Shown here: in pieces, positions 1 through 12,082 of the stretch | How the letters are laid out: each line of letters begins with the position of its first letter | Position numbering within the stretch: the first letter of the stretch is position 1 | Source of the DNA: Magnaporthiopsis rhizophila | Taxonomy: Eukaryota > Ascomycota > Sordariomycetes > Magnaporthales > Magnaporthaceae | Reading direction: 5' to 3' | NCBI GenBank assembly: GCA_003049465.1 | Contig: PYSS01000023.1 | Coordinates: 1 to 64,000 of the forward strand | DNA length: 64,000 bases | Made by a program: the position numbers and the translations under genes | Notes under the pieces: generated by a model | What the model was told of the DNA's origin: nothing | What the model saw: the letters and a program-made list of their open reading frames with translations, nothing else | Database searches by the model: none

Positions 1-1125
1 CCCCCCAGCAGCGGCGCAGTCCAGTCAGCGCCGGCGAGGTGGGGCGGGCTGTGTTGTGTACCGCAAGCGAGACAGCTCTCGTTTTCTGCTGGCCCTACCG
101 GAAAGGTCGACCCATTTCCGTGGATGGACCTTGGAAGGGACGAGTGACGCTGATGTGCCTTCACGTTCTTTCCAAACCAAAGCCCGACCATGCACTCTTG
201 CGTAATCCCGCTCTTGCTTCCCCACTTTGACGTTGCCGTGAACCGGGCATCCAATGTCATGAGCCTCCATCGCTTCTGGCGTTTGTCTGCTCTCTTCTCT
301 GAAAAGACTTGGAGGGGTTTTATGGAACGAATGCCCTCACGTCACGCAATCAGCCGTTTAGGCCATTTCACTCACGGTGGCTTCATGAGTTCCAGACGTG
401 AAAGACATCAACTTCTGGCCACACCAGAAGTCAAGGGAAGAACCTCCTGATTCCTCCTTTTTCGTAATGGCGTATATTTCTGTCACCTCCTGAGGCAGCA
501 CCCACTTCACGCAGCCCGTTCTGCTAAATCTTCGCCAGGGAAGCAAGTCCCTAAGCGACAGAACGTTAGGTCGTCCAGAAACAAACAAACCGTTAGAGCC
601 CAACGGATCCCCACCTGACAATATGCGCCCGTCCGTGCCGTCTGTTCCGGGATAATGAGGCTCCGCGACTGGGGCACAACTGTTTGGTCAGACTGCCGAT
701 TGCGACTCCTCGGTAAAGTCAACTTCCAGAGCGGTGCTCGCTACTTCCTTTTGATGATCTCTGACATCCCATTTCCTGTCCTTTCTTGATATCAGCGCCA
801 TCCCCTTCCCCTCGTCCCAGGGAACGCTAGAATGTCGACTGGTTGCTCAATGTGTGACCCCGGCTGAGAAGCCTGTGTTTGCGTGATGCCGAGATCCAGT
901 CACTTGCCCAAGGCTTGCGCTGCAAGCACTCAAGGCTCCTCGGCTTCTCCAGTGACTATCGTGTTTTGTTCTACATGGCGCTTGGTTGTTGTACCACAAC
1001 AGCGTTAAATAGGAAACTCTTCTCGTTGCCAACCGCGGTTTTGCCTGTTTGTGCCTCCAAACATCGCCCATCGACAACACCTGTCCGCTATCCGCTGTCG
1101 TGCTACTATTACTACTGCCCACACA
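1..1125. other. Left-edge region without a recognisable gene
   Basis: Short reading frames occur on both strands, but none has recognisable protein features, an intron-consistent continuation or a family motif. The last 100-200 bases before the ATG at 1126 are pyrimidine-rich and are probably the promoter and leader of the gene that follows. Confidence 0.5.
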
Positions 1126-2276
1126 ATGGCAGAAAAAGATACCATGATCCCGGAGGACCGCGCGTCCGGAACGGACGCACCGCCTCCGCCGCCATACAAC
1201 ACATCACTCAACCCAGCCCCGAGGATGACGGACCACGCAAACAACATCTACGACTCACGCGACGTGCCCGACGCCGACGCCCGGTACCCGTACCTGGCCG
1301 CCGCCCTGCGGGAGCGGGTCGAGGGCGTGGCCGTCGAGTTCCTCGAGCGCGGCGGCGCGCGGCCGCACGTCTGCCTCATCCTCCGGCTGGCCCATCCCGC
1401 CCTCGGCACCACCCTTGTCCGGCTGTCGGTCGAGCCGGTCTGGACCCGCGACGGCGACGGCGACGCGCGGCAAACCCCGGCCCCAGCCCCGGGCTCGGCC
1501 GCGTGCGTCATCAGCCTGTTCGGCGCATACGCGCGCACGCTGGGGTCCAACGCGAGGTACATCTTTCGCATGTGGAACACGCAGCAGCCGCTCAGCGCCT
1601 TCGTCAAGGTCGTGACGGGCGAGCACCTCGGCGTCCGCCGCTTGTACCTGACCGGCGACATGACGGCCTTTAGGCTCGCCCTGCGCGACCTGGGTGCAGG
1701 GCGGAAGGTCTATTCCGGGACGCGGGACTGGGTGTAAGTTGAAGTTTTTCGATTCGCCACGTCACGACATGCCACACAAGAAAAGGATCTAAGCTGACGG
1801 CATACATACCCAGTTCTCAAGTGTTTTACCGCTTCTACGCCATGCACTGGGTCGACTGGCAAGTCTCCATGGTCCTCCCTCCCTGCCACCCGGCATCGGA
1901 GGTCCTGTCCGAGGACTGGCAGACACCGATCCACAGGCCTCGACAGGGCTCCAAGCCCATCAACTGGGAAGAGGCGTATTTCCACAACATCATCGGCATT
2001 TACCCGGAGCAGCCGGTCGTGGTGGCGCCGCAAGGAGACGATGACCACGACGACGACGGCCAGTTCCAGACGAGCGCCTACTACCACGATCTTCCCCTGG
2101 CGCGCGGCCAGTTCCTCGACCCCGAGTTCACACGCGTCGTCGAGCATCGGATCGGCGAGATGGTCGCGGCGTTCCCGTACGAAGAAATCTCGATCTCGCC
2201 CATGTCCATACAGGCCATCCTGGGTGGTCCATCCCGGTCAGATGACAAGACGAGGGAAAATTGGAATCGGGCGTGA
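1126..2276 (+). CDS. Hypothetical protein, two exons, 356 aa
   Basis: Exons 1126-1733 and 1814-2276. The intron has a GTAAGT donor and a CAG acceptor; the junction reads W-V-S-Q-V-F-Y-R-F and the two exons total 1,071 nt, closing in frame. The start is the first ATG of the frame; no in-frame ATG lies upstream. The N-terminal 30 residues are Pro-rich and probably disordered. The rest looks globular, with a hydrophobic stretch in exon 1 (about residues 60-95), an Asp run (DDDHDDD) near residue 285 and a C-terminal segment containing RGQFLDPEF. No signal peptide or membrane segment is evident. I do not recognise the family and assign no function. A related RGxFLDPE motif occurs on the opposite strand about 500 bp downstream. 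Confidence 0.75.
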
Positions 2277-3962
2277 GCGTGTGTGAGAGAGGAAGGACGA
2301 AACCCGGAAAGGTTATCAGAAAAGGGGAATAAGACGGGGAATATAAAAGGTGTCATTTACATCGGTTCTCATTTATTCTGATACCAAATAAAAACTACCT
2401 GCCATTGAAGCAGCCGTCCTACGCAGGAACCCAACGCTTCTCGACGCACGCAACGTCGAAGATATCAACTGCGCCGGAAACATACACAGGATCATCTTGA
2501 TCCAGCACTTATTACTCCATATCCTACTCGGGCAAAGCACAGAGATGCCGAAGCTGGACGTCTCCAGTTCAACGATAAATCCATGCGGAAGGTACTCGGG
2601 GTCCAAGAAGCGGCCTCGCTCCGGCCGGGCAGCATTCAACTCGTCCAGACCACTTTCTATTTGGCGGTACGCCCATCTCTCCACCGTCCTCCGGACTACC
2701 TACCGTCTACCAGGCCTGCTCTGCTGGGAAGGTCGTGAAATGCCGTCGTAAACGATGATGTGTATCATGGAAAGGTTCAGGGGTATAAACCGAGCATAAG
2801 GGCGGACCTGCAATCCGCCAGCGCAGGCGCTGTAGACGTCGGGCAACAACAAGACACCTAGCATTCATTGGAGGAGGTTGTCTTGATAGAGGCTTTATTC
2901 CCGCCCATCAATACTTTTTTTTATGTTCATTAACATCTAGCACACCCAACACATCCTAGCTGACGACGGGAGTGAGCAGCTGAGCAAATGACGAGGCAGA
3001 TAGAAGCCCAAGTATATCTTAATGGGTACATCTCGCTGTCTCCCCGCCCTATTCTTATTTCGTTTTCTTTTTTCGTTCCCTTCTTTCATCCCTATCTTCA
3101 CCTCGCTGGGTCTTTCTCCCGGCTGTGCACCAAAAACTCCCTCACCCGCTCTCGCTGGAAGCTTCCATTTTTTTTTCTTTAGATCCATCCACCACTTCCC
3201 CGGTTTGCACCATCCATACATCCAAATGTAGCAAAAGCAAGCGACAAGCAAGTGTGCTGAGAATACAACCAAGCTGCAGTGGGGCACTTCCGCCCTGAAA
3301 ACCGTGCAAGCTTGAGGGCAAAATCAAAGAGAGAGAAAGGAAACAATATATGCGGCTGATGTCGCCCGTGTTGAATCTTTGATGGTTTGGTGTAGTGACA
3401 CAAATTGTTGCTTTCTTTGCTCGGTGGTGAGTGTTGTCTATAAATAAATATGGCTGGAAGGCGAGAAAAACAAATGAGATGGTAATGGTAAAAAAAAGAC
3501 AGGGAATCCGAAGGGGAGAGAAACAAGTAGGGCGAAAGAGAAAACAAGAGATCTTAATGAAAGTCGGGAAAGTGAAGGCTTTCTTTGTTTGGGGTGAATA
3601 TGGTCGTGTCGTTACGTGAAAAATCTGTCGAGAGCGCGCGCGGTATAAACTCCTTTCGCTGATGACCGTGATGATAAAGTGATAAAAAAGATGCTGATAC
3701 CCAGAGATTTGTTCGTGGCATGTGCTTTGGCGCCGTGCTCCCTGACCGGATCCATGGTCGCGGCCCCGATTTTTGGGCTGGAATGCTTGCTACCCGATAA
3801 TAATAAATGAATAAACGCCTAAACCCCGTCCTGGGGATCAAAATCGTGAAAGAAAAGCAACGCCTCGGCCGGGTAGGATGAGACGATGGTGGATCGTGGA
3901 AGAGAGATATGTAATGGTGTTTATAGATGATGTGAGCAGTCACTGCCATCCATCCACCTAGG
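2277..3962. other. Convergent intergenic region between the 356-aa gene and VAC7
   Basis: No confident gene. It contains a minus-strand fragment related to the end of the upstream gene (separate entry). The 2.9-3.9 kb part is AT-rich with homopolymer runs and several TTTATT-type elements, as expected of the 3' untranslated region of the minus-strand VAC7 gene. Confidence 0.5.
2373..2684 (-). pseudogene. Possible inverted fragment related to the 356-aa gene
   Basis: On the minus strand a short frame carries RGRFLDPEY, nearly identical to RGQFLDPEF near the end of the 356-aa protein. At the DNA level about 21 of 27 bases agree between 2101-2127 (plus) and 2599-2625 (minus). Beyond this core the similarity is weak. 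It could be the remnant of an inverted paralogue or the last exon of a separate short gene; I could not assemble a convincing full model. Confidence 0.25.
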
Positions 3963-6900
3963 CTAGGCCGTAGCAGAAGTTGCGAGAGACTCGGGCGTCC
4001 CAGGAGCAACCGCCCCAGGATCGCTGGCCGAGTTGGGCTTGACGCGTGTCTTTCCGGAGATGGCGATGGTGCGGACGCGCTGGCTAAGAGGCAGTGAGTA
4101 CTTGAGGACGCCCTTGACGACCAAATCGAACTCGTCCTCGATGACACGTGCCCATCTCTTTGTCCCATCCGGCTCGGTGCTGTTTCCAGGCTTCTCAAGT
4201 CTAAGGCTTCCCGTTGTGGTCGAAGCGCCCTTGTTGAAAAAGGATCCCTCAAACTGCAGCGGCTGGTCCAGCTCACGCACCGTGCCAAGCCTCCAGAGCG
4301 GGCCCATATCGTCCGGCGGTGGTGGTGGATCGTCGTCGTCCGGATCGCCTGGCGGGCCGGCCCTGGCAACTACCTGATTCCCATTTCCGTCCCCACTGAT
4401 CATCGTCCTGCTGGACCTCCTTGCAGCAAAAGACCGGGATCCACGAGGCGCCGCGTCTCGTGGTCCAGACTTCTGCCGCCATGAATCTGACCCCGCGTAT
4501 GGCGATTTGGCAAAGATTTCGAGGTCCGACGAGTCCACGATGACTAGTACAACATTGGGGTTCTGGGCCTTAACCATCATGTCGAACATGAGCTCCTGTT
4601 CACTAGCGATGACGTTGCTGATCTTGATGAGCTCCATTCCCGTCAGAGGCTGCGATGTCGCGAACATGAACCCGATGGCGCCCGACACCACCAGCAGCAG
4701 CATCACCGTCAGCACCAGACAGCTGGCCATGCGGTTGAGCAAGGATGGCTGATGGCGCCGCTGGTGCTGCCGGTATGCCGCAACTGCCGCGCGTTGTTGG
4801 TGATCCGCCATAAGCGAGTGGTGATATCTATTCCCTCGGCGCGTCCGGGGCGACCGCGCGGTATGGATCAGGGGGGTTCGCTCGTTGTCGGCCTCAGTAG
4901 TTGTGTCATCAAGGTCGTATCCTACGGCAGGAGTGAGGTGCGAGCCGCGCTTCCCGCCCCCCGTCCCGCGCGCTGATGAGACGGATCCCCCGAAACGGGG
5001 GCTCGGTGGCGCCGGTGAGTTCCTTGCGCTGCCGCCAGCGCCCGAGATCCTCGGCCGCTGGGACCCGAGGAAGGGAGAGCCGTCGTTATCGAAGAGATAT
5101 GTGTGTCCACTGCCGGATCGGCCCCAGAGGCCGATGTGGTGCGGGTGCCGTGCTGCTGTCGCGCCACGACCGGATCCGGATCCGCTCCCCCTGGCCGAGC
5201 CACCGTCTTCATCGATGAGCAGACCCAGGTTTTCCGCTGCGAGGCCGGGATTATACGTGTTGGAGAATTTCTTCTTCTTCGCCGCTATCGCGCTGCCAGG
5301 GGCAGGAGGAAGAGCGTGCCCGTATCCAACGTCCATAACTCCGTGAATAGACCGCATGCCGTTCCGGTCAACCTGGCTAGCCATCGATGTGGCGCTGGGC
5401 GTTCGCGAGTGGAAGCGGTTGTGCGGCCGATCGCGGACATCTGGCGGGTTGGAGTCGTACACGAACGTCTCGTCCGAATCCGACGTGTCGGCCTCGTCCA
5501 CCGCGCTAGCGATTTTGGCCTCGAAATTGTCAGCTTTTGAGGATGCTGTGTTTAGTGACGATCTAGTTAGCAAGCTATTCATCTGTGATAAAGGCAGCCC
5601 CAGCGTGCGGCTGCGCGTGACCGGCGCCGATGACCACCGCCTTGGGTTGGTCATTGCATCGTCGACTGGTGGGCCTTGCCCACTCATGGATCGGATCGGC
5701 GAGGTGCAGGCGACTTCGGCCCTCGCCGAGCTTGATCGAATCGACTGATGATGAAGAAGCGGCGGCACGCGTGAGCCGTACGCAGTGGAGGCCGACTGCG
5801 GGTCGAGGCTCTCACCGGCACCGGACTGGACCATCTGCTGTTTCCTGCTCGGCTTCTTTTTCTCCTTCCTCGGTCGAATGGTCTCTGAGCTGGGCTTGGT
5901 CCTGAGGCTCCCGTTGGAACCTTGCATGCCCGCGGGGGCAACCGAAACCTGTGGGATAGACGTCACCGTCTCCGTCTCGACCGTCATCGTTTTGACCGTG
6001 CCCTCGCTGGGCTTGGGGGTCTTGTTCGCGCCCGAGGATCCTGTCTTGGCGAGAGTCGATGAGCTAGGCTGCCTGAGGCCGAGGCCAGATGGTGCCGAAG
6101 TCATGGCCGGCCGGCGCTCCGCCTTGATGCTGCCAGCCTCGCTCCCACTCTCATTCTGGGCCATCGTCGCCCGGGCCTTCATCGCCTTCGCGACCGAGAT
6201 TTCCGCAACGTCCAGTTGCGAGGCTGTATCTGAAATGAGTCTCTCTCCCGCCAGCTTTTCCAACGCGGCATCGATCCCTTCCGGGGTGGGGGAGCCCAGC
6301 GGGCTGACTTCTTGGACGGTTTCGAGGGTTGATGTGCTGCCGCGGGCGGGCGTCCGCATGCCAGGTTGCAAGTGGCTGTCGTCCCCCTCGTTGTCCGACT
6401 GGCAGGGATCGAACGTCACGGGCGGCGTCGGTCGTTGGAAGTTAATAGTGGGGAGGTCTTGATCCGACCCCTTTCGGGGCAGGCCCTGATTCGGCTTGTT
6501 GAGGACAGGCGGCGGCGACCGGAGCCTAGGTGAGATGGGCCATCGGGGTGCGTCGCGTTGAGAATCTAGAAGTGTGGTGGATGCCGACTTCTGTGGCAGG
6601 GGAGCTTTGATGTTGGGATCCGGTGAAACGGGCGGGAGCGCGGGGGTGGACGGGACGCCGATCGCCTTTGGCTGATGCAGAGTCGAGGGAGCTGGAGCCG
6701 GCGAGGTAGCAGCGGTCTTTACGGCCGGGCGCGAAGGGCTTAGGTCCTGCTGGCTGTTTTTGCGAGATCTGCTGCCGGGGGCAGAGGCGAGGTTTCTGGC
6801 GGCGGCGATGGATGCCCTCAGGGTCCGGCTCGGGGACGGTTCCCTGGAGGCAAAGGGCGAGCTGGCAGCTGAGGACGTGGCAGAAGAGTGGGCCGTCGAC

Positions 6901-7046
6901 TTTGAAGGGATGGTCGTGGACGCCTCGCGCGCGGCGGACGCAGCGGTTGGACGCGCGGGATTGAAGGTGGTGGAGCCTGACGGAGGCTGTCGGCTGGCGT
7001 CCGCGTCGCCACTGCCAGCGGCGGCGGCGGTCGCTAACCTGTCCAT
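3963..7046 (-). CDS. VAC7: Vac7-like vacuolar PI(3,5)P2 regulator
   Basis: Intronless, 1,027 aa, beginning at the ATG at 7046 (MDRLATAAAAG). The N-terminal 770 residues are Ser/Pro/Thr-rich and disordered. Before the membrane there are conserved-looking blocks: NTYNPGLAAENLGLLIDEDG, then a segment with ERTPLIHTARSPR. A single membrane helix lies at about residues 773-796 (M-A-S-C-L-V-L-T-V-M-L-L-L), followed by a roughly 230-residue domain starting SQPLTGMELIKISNV. This layout is that of fungal Vac7, a vacuolar membrane protein that activates the Fab1 PI3P 5-kinase complex and so controls vacuole size and osmotic response. An Asp/Pro-rich insert (PDDDDPPPPPDD) interrupts the C-terminal domain. 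Family assignment is by recognition of the membrane-flanking region; the long disordered part is not diagnostic. Confidence 0.85.
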   Translation of the reverse strand: MDRLATAAAAGSGDADASRQPPSGSTTFNPARPTAASAAREASTTIPSKSTAHSSATSSAASSPFASREPSPSRTLRASIAAARNLASAPGSRSRKNSQQDLSPSRPAVKTAATSPAPAPSTLHQPKAIGVPSTPALPPVSPDPNIKAPLPQKSASTTLLDSQRDAPRWPISPRLRSPPPVLNKPNQGLPRKGSDQDLPTINFQRPTPPVTFDPCQSDNEGDDSHLQPGMRTPARGSTSTLETVQEVSPLGSPTPEGIDAALEKLAGERLISDTASQLDVAEISVAKAMKARATMAQNESGSEAGSIKAERRPAMTSAPSGLGLRQPSSSTLAKTGSSGANKTPKPSEGTVKTMTVETETVTSIPQVSVAPAGMQGSNGSLRTKPSSETIRPRKEKKKPSRKQQMVQSGAGESLDPQSASTAYGSRVPPLLHHQSIRSSSARAEVACTSPIRSMSGQGPPVDDAMTNPRRWSSAPVTRSRTLGLPLSQMNSLLTRSSLNTASSKADNFEAKIASAVDEADTSDSDETFVYDSNPPDVRDRPHNRFHSRTPSATSMASQVDRNGMRSIHGVMDVGYGHALPPAPGSAIAAKKKKFSNTYNPGLAAENLGLLIDEDGGSARGSGSGSGRGATAARHPHHIGLWGRSGSGHTYLFDNDGSPFLGSQRPRISGAGGSARNSPAPPSPRFGGSVSSARGTGGGKRGSHLTPAVGYDLDDTTTEADNERTPLIHTARSPRTRRGNRYHHSLMADHQQRAAVAAYRQHQRRHQPSLLNRMASCLVLTVMLLLVVSGAIGFMFATSQPLTGMELIKISNVIASEQELMFDMMVKAQNPNVVLVIVDSSDLEIFAKSPYAGSDSWRQKSGPRDAAPRGSRSFAARRSSRTMISGDGNGNQVVARAGPPGDPDDDDPPPPPDDMGPLWRLGTVRELDQPLQFEGSFFNKGASTTTGSLRLEKPGNSTEPDGTKRWARVIEDEFDLVVKGVLKYSLPLSQRVRTIAISGKTRVKPNSASDPGAVAPGTPESLATSATA

Positions 7047-10000
7047 GGTCGATGATGATGGCAAAATCGGGAGGAATGAAGGCTGGACCTAGTCGGCATG
7101 CCAGGACTTTGGGGTTGCTCAACTCGTGGGGGCTCGATTTGGGCGCGGTAACCGGACTAGCATATTGGACGGGAATGACATGCACTTTCCCGTCTCTGTC
7201 GGGGTCCCGGACGAGGCGGCTCGTGTCTCTCTCTGCCCTTGACTTTTGGACCTTACGTAGTCTTAGCTGCTGCTTGTTTAGGTTGCGTGGCTTCGCGGCG
7301 GTGATCGGGCTGGCTGGATACGGATGGATGGGGATGGGATGGGCCGTTTGCCTGCTGACTCGCTGCGCAAGGAAAGATATGGTTTGGAATGCGCCAAAGG
7401 ATGCCGGAGACGAATGAGAGAAGAAAAAAATCGAAGGGGGTGGAAATAGAACACCAGGCGTGGGCGGCCCAAAACGGGATGCCGGGACGACGCGAGAGAG
7501 CGAAAAATGGTCGAGATGTGCCAAAGAAGCCTAGGAGCGATGGACACGCGCGCCCCGGTTAATTGTCCCCGTTCTCTGATTGACACCTCCGGGCCTTGGC
7601 GAGACAGATCGTATATGTCCGCACTCTCTGCTTGGTTTTCCAGAACCAGAACGGTCGAGGAGACACTGGGCAAAAATGGGGGGACAAACGGCGTCACCCA
7701 CTGGCGCTCGATTCAGGAGGGCAAGGAGCAGGTGCTTGCATGTGCCTGGGGCGCAGGGAGGGTGTGATTGGAGCCAATGATGTCGTGGCTGCCAAATTCT
7801 GGTGCTGGGGATTTGCGGTTTGAGGTTTGCTGCTCGCTCTACTCCGGCAGAGGTGGTCAGCCAGCACGGGGAAAGGGTGGTGGTGTCGGTCGTGGCGGTG
7901 GGCTGCGTGCACGCGCGCTTCGATCGGGCTGCAAACGATGAATTGCTCGCTTCTGCGTTCAATCACAAGTCGGTGCGGGAGGCGGTGCGGATGGGATCGA
8001 ATCGAAGAAAACCGTGCAGGCAACCTTCCTCTTGGACAGGGGTCCCTATTCTCATGCTCTCCACTCCGCGCTCCGTTGGGCTGGCCGGGCTGGCGCTGTC
8101 TGAGGTGATGCGGGCGACAAGAGCCTGAGCAGAGGGACGGACCTGTGCTGACAGGGGTTCGGGGGCGGGCCAGGAACACTTGGCCAACCCCACTCTGAAT
8201 GCTTTGCTAGGCTTTTTTGCTTGGGCTTTTTTTTTTCCCTTGCTCCTTCTCCTGGTGATCCCAGTCAGGCTCGGCGGGGAAGACGGAAGAGAGCGAGAAA
8301 CAAAAAACACCAATTCAAACCAAATCTCACATGAAGCAGCAACAGGCACAAGACGAAGCAGATATATGTACGTTGGGGCCTCGATCAGGTTTCTCCCCGG
8401 AGCTCCAATCCGGGAAGCATTTCACACTCGTATCTGGCGCGCGGCTCGGGGCACGTGGGCCACGAAACCAAGGCGAGCTGCCGTTGGCCTTGTTGTTCGT
8501 GGGAATATGAGGCCTTTGCTAACAGCGCAAGCCCGTTCCTGGCTGGAGTGACAGCGACACTTCAACTGGAAGACATGGAGAAGTGGGCCCGTGGCTCGTC
8601 GGGGATCCAGCCCCAGGGCGACATTGTCCAGGGACGGCCCTCGTATGGGGCTAAAAAAGCCATCGTATTTATTATGTCAGCGCCTTGCGTTCCAGAGGGG
8701 CTCGGTGGGCCTTGCATAATAAGCACTTCATCTGCTTCCTGCACGTGACCAATTTATCCACCTGCCTGGCTGCCCGGTTTATGCAAATTGTGCTGCTTGT
8801 ACAGCATAGCTTATAGCACAGGTCAACTCAGACAAATGCACTGCATTTCAAATACTGTGAATAAACTGTATACTATGGGCATGGCTGCCTTTGTTTTCTC
8901 CCTTGCTTCTCTCACATTTTCCTAGAAGCTAATTGATCAAGCGTCATCCAGTTGGGTGCCAGAACACTTGGAATGTTGCGCGAGATGTTGGCCATTTGTG
9001 CATCCTCCCCACCTTTCTGCCGGCAATTGCTGTGTCTTCAGCCCGTCACCAAACGGCAGCCAGCATGTCGCTCAGGGGCCTGACGAGGCTCGCCCGCGGT
9101 CTTGCCGTAATCGGTTCCACGGCCATAGGTCGGCCGTGACTCGGCGGCGATAAATGTGAAGCACCGAAAAAAAAACTTACGTTTTGTATGCCCCTCAGCT
9201 CGGTAAGCTTTGAGGACTTTTCTGCTCCGACAGGGTGCCAAAACGAACGCTAATTGCCGTCCCAAATGCGGGTGCCTCCCACCGACGGTTAATCTCGTCC
9301 AGCGTACAGGACAGCAGAAAAGAAACACCAGCTATTAATTCATCCAGGGGCATGTCGAACGTAATTTTCGCGTCTGTTCATTCATCTTTCGGTCGTGGTT
9401 GCATCATCGTTGAAACCCATCCAGACAATCTGAGCCAAAAGCCCAACCCACACCTCTTCCCATGGTTCTGTTATATTTCCCGCGTGCTTTTATTCCCCTC
9501 ATTTTTCCCCGACCTGGGTAAGTGCGGCAATTCCAGCGTTCCGGAATCTTCAGCGGTCAAGGGAGCTGAGAAAAGTCGCCGCATCCCGGCAGGTACCAAC
9601 GGCATCGTGACACGTGGTTGCCTACCACAGCCGAGGACCAATTTGTCTGGCAGGCAAGCCCGTCAGCACGCACACACACTTACCAGTCGCACAGCGAGCG
9701 CTAGAAAGGGAGAGAAAAAAATCTCACGCACTGATCCTCCGAGTGGACAGACGGATATCTCCGTACAGAAGATACATACTTGCGGGCATGGACATTCCAA
9801 AAATGGAAGTCGAATGCAAAATATCTCGTCCAGATTATACAAGCGAGCCGACCCCCAGTTACAGTCACAGGACAGAACGAAGATATGCTGTTACGTATCT
9901 CGTTGGATCTCGTGATGCCTTCTCCATCGTGACATGCCATCCAGCCCGCGCCCGACAGGAATCCGACTTTGCAATAGGTAGGCACAAGCCCACGCTCACG

Positions 10001-12082
10001 GACCTCTGCGCTCAACAAAGAGGTGGGCGGCGGAGCTGGCACGGTTGGTTGCCCAACAAGACACTGGACTTTAGCCAACATAAAAAAACAGCATATAGAG
10101 GATGATCTTCGAGCATTATTCCCGAAGTGGCATAGATACTTAATGCAATGCAACGATCAGCATATCCGTGCAAATGCACGCATGCACGATTTCTCTTCAT
10201 AACCTGTTTTCTAGTCTCGTTCCCCCCACGGGCTGGTCGTTCGCGCGCGTGGGATGGCAGAAACGGCTGGCCAGCCTGTGAGCTTGGTAGGCGGTACCAA
10301 ATAAGAAAGAAGGATTCCTCGCTTCGGACAACGATGACGGCTGGACTATGGCTGCCTGCAACACCCACATATGTGGCTGAGACGCGCCGGTGGGCATGAT
10401 GACCCTCCGTGGGGTGGCACACACCCTCCCTCCAAGGCAGCCACAGATAACATCATCATTTGGTATATGCGTGGCACTTTTGCTCTCTGTCTCTGTCCGA
10501 CTCCTCCATCCATTCAGCCCCATCCCTCCTCCCTGAAGTCATGGTCACTGGTCAGCAGTGGTGAAATCATGACTTTTTGGTTGTTCTTTGGTTTTTTTTT
10601 TCATGCCTAGCTGGGTTGTACCCACCCTTGATTGGGCCGTTTTGCCAAGACCGAGATCTGGGCCCTTGACGCCCCTTATTATTTTTCCTTTTCTCTTTTG
10701 GAAGAATCCTGACCGCCTTTCCAACCACGCGGCATCCAATCTTCAATAGTGGGACAAGGAAAAAAAAAAAGGAAAAGCATTTGATGGGAGGGCTGGAAGG
10801 AGAGAGCCATTCATGTGCGTCTATGGAGAAACCCTACCCCGTTCTTGGGCACGCATGAGCAACCCGATATGTGCCCAGCCTGTAGATGGTCATGCACTGC
10901 TAGTAGCTCTGCATGTCTGCATGGTGTGCAGACGTGGACAGTGCAAAAATCGGACCCTACATTTGACACGTGTCGGCGGATGGGTACGGTGAGTAGACTA
11001 AACAGTCCACTCATGACCCCATCTACATATAGTAGGATGGGGAAAAGGCCCCGATGCAGGAAGGGACCGATTCAAGGACCCTTGAGAAAAATGCCGGTTG
11101 GTTTCCGAAGCCCTAAGGCGATAAATGCAACGAGCAGTGCAGGGCAAGGGTTGACCACACCGACACTTGGGAGAATAAAAATAAAAAAGAGGGATAAGAA
11201 ATGCAAAATACATACACAATCTGTATCGAAAGGTCTCGGGCAGGGGAGCCAGAGACGCGAAACGTAGGGAGGAAAGATGATTCGTTCAAGCATCAACTAT
11301 AAAAAGCAAACAAAAAAAGGGGGTTCTATATACCACTCCAGAGCAGAGAAGTGAGCTCGAAATAGGGACATCCTTGGTGCAGCTCAGGCACGATAAAGCA
11401 GCACGAAGAAGAAAAAGATGTGTGAGAGAGAGGATAAGGATATCAAACAGCTATCGGGGTCCGACTGGTGGAGTCAATATCGAGTTATCACTTTCACCTC
11501 TCCACACAGCCCGTTATCCAGCTGGCGCGGGGAGAGATTGAGTAGCAAGGTCATTCCCTTTTGTTATCCAAGGGCGCACACATGCAAAACAAGTGCTCCC
11601 AGGCTGCCAAAACCCTTTATCCAGATCAGATTTCTCCACACACACTCACTCCCACACACCCAAGAAATTAGAAACGTAGATTCTCCAAGGTCGCATATGT
11701 GGCAAGTGTTGACCAAGGAGAAGGGAAAGCATCGAAGAGAAGAAGGTAGATAAGAGGAAAAGAAACAAGACGGTGAGGAAAAGGGCATATAAGTGAAAGC
11801 GAAACAAGGGATACCAGTTGGGACGATGCTGAGATAGAAAGCTTCGGGTGCGGCCTAATTCGCCGTGCCATGTGTCTCCGTCGTCGCGTGTTCGTAACAG
11901 GGCATTATCGCGTTGCGTTGCGTTGCGTCGCGGTCGATTCCCCTCCGGCTGATGTATCCCATCACGCGGGGAGGGGTTCGTGTGTCTCGTCTCAAATTGT
12001 CGTGGGGAAAACGTGACAAGAACAGGGATAAAGTATAGCATCGTTCAAGAAAAGCAGGCTGTGGATGGAGAGCAAGCATGTT
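7047..12082. other. 5 kb intergenic region upstream of VAC7
   Basis: No gene could be supported. The first 1.3 kb upstream of VAC7 probably holds its promoter and a long leader. A T11-12 tract lies near 8228, a T13 tract near 10587, and a CGTTG pentamer is repeated four times at 11911-11930. Open frames of up to 226 codons exist but lack compositional or motif support. The end near 11.4-12.1 kb is likely the 3' untranslated region of the minus-strand coiled-coil gene. Confidence 0.45.

Noticed and set aside
9235..9915. 226-codon open frame upstream of VAC7
   Set aside because: No domain, membrane or signal features and ordinary noncoding composition.
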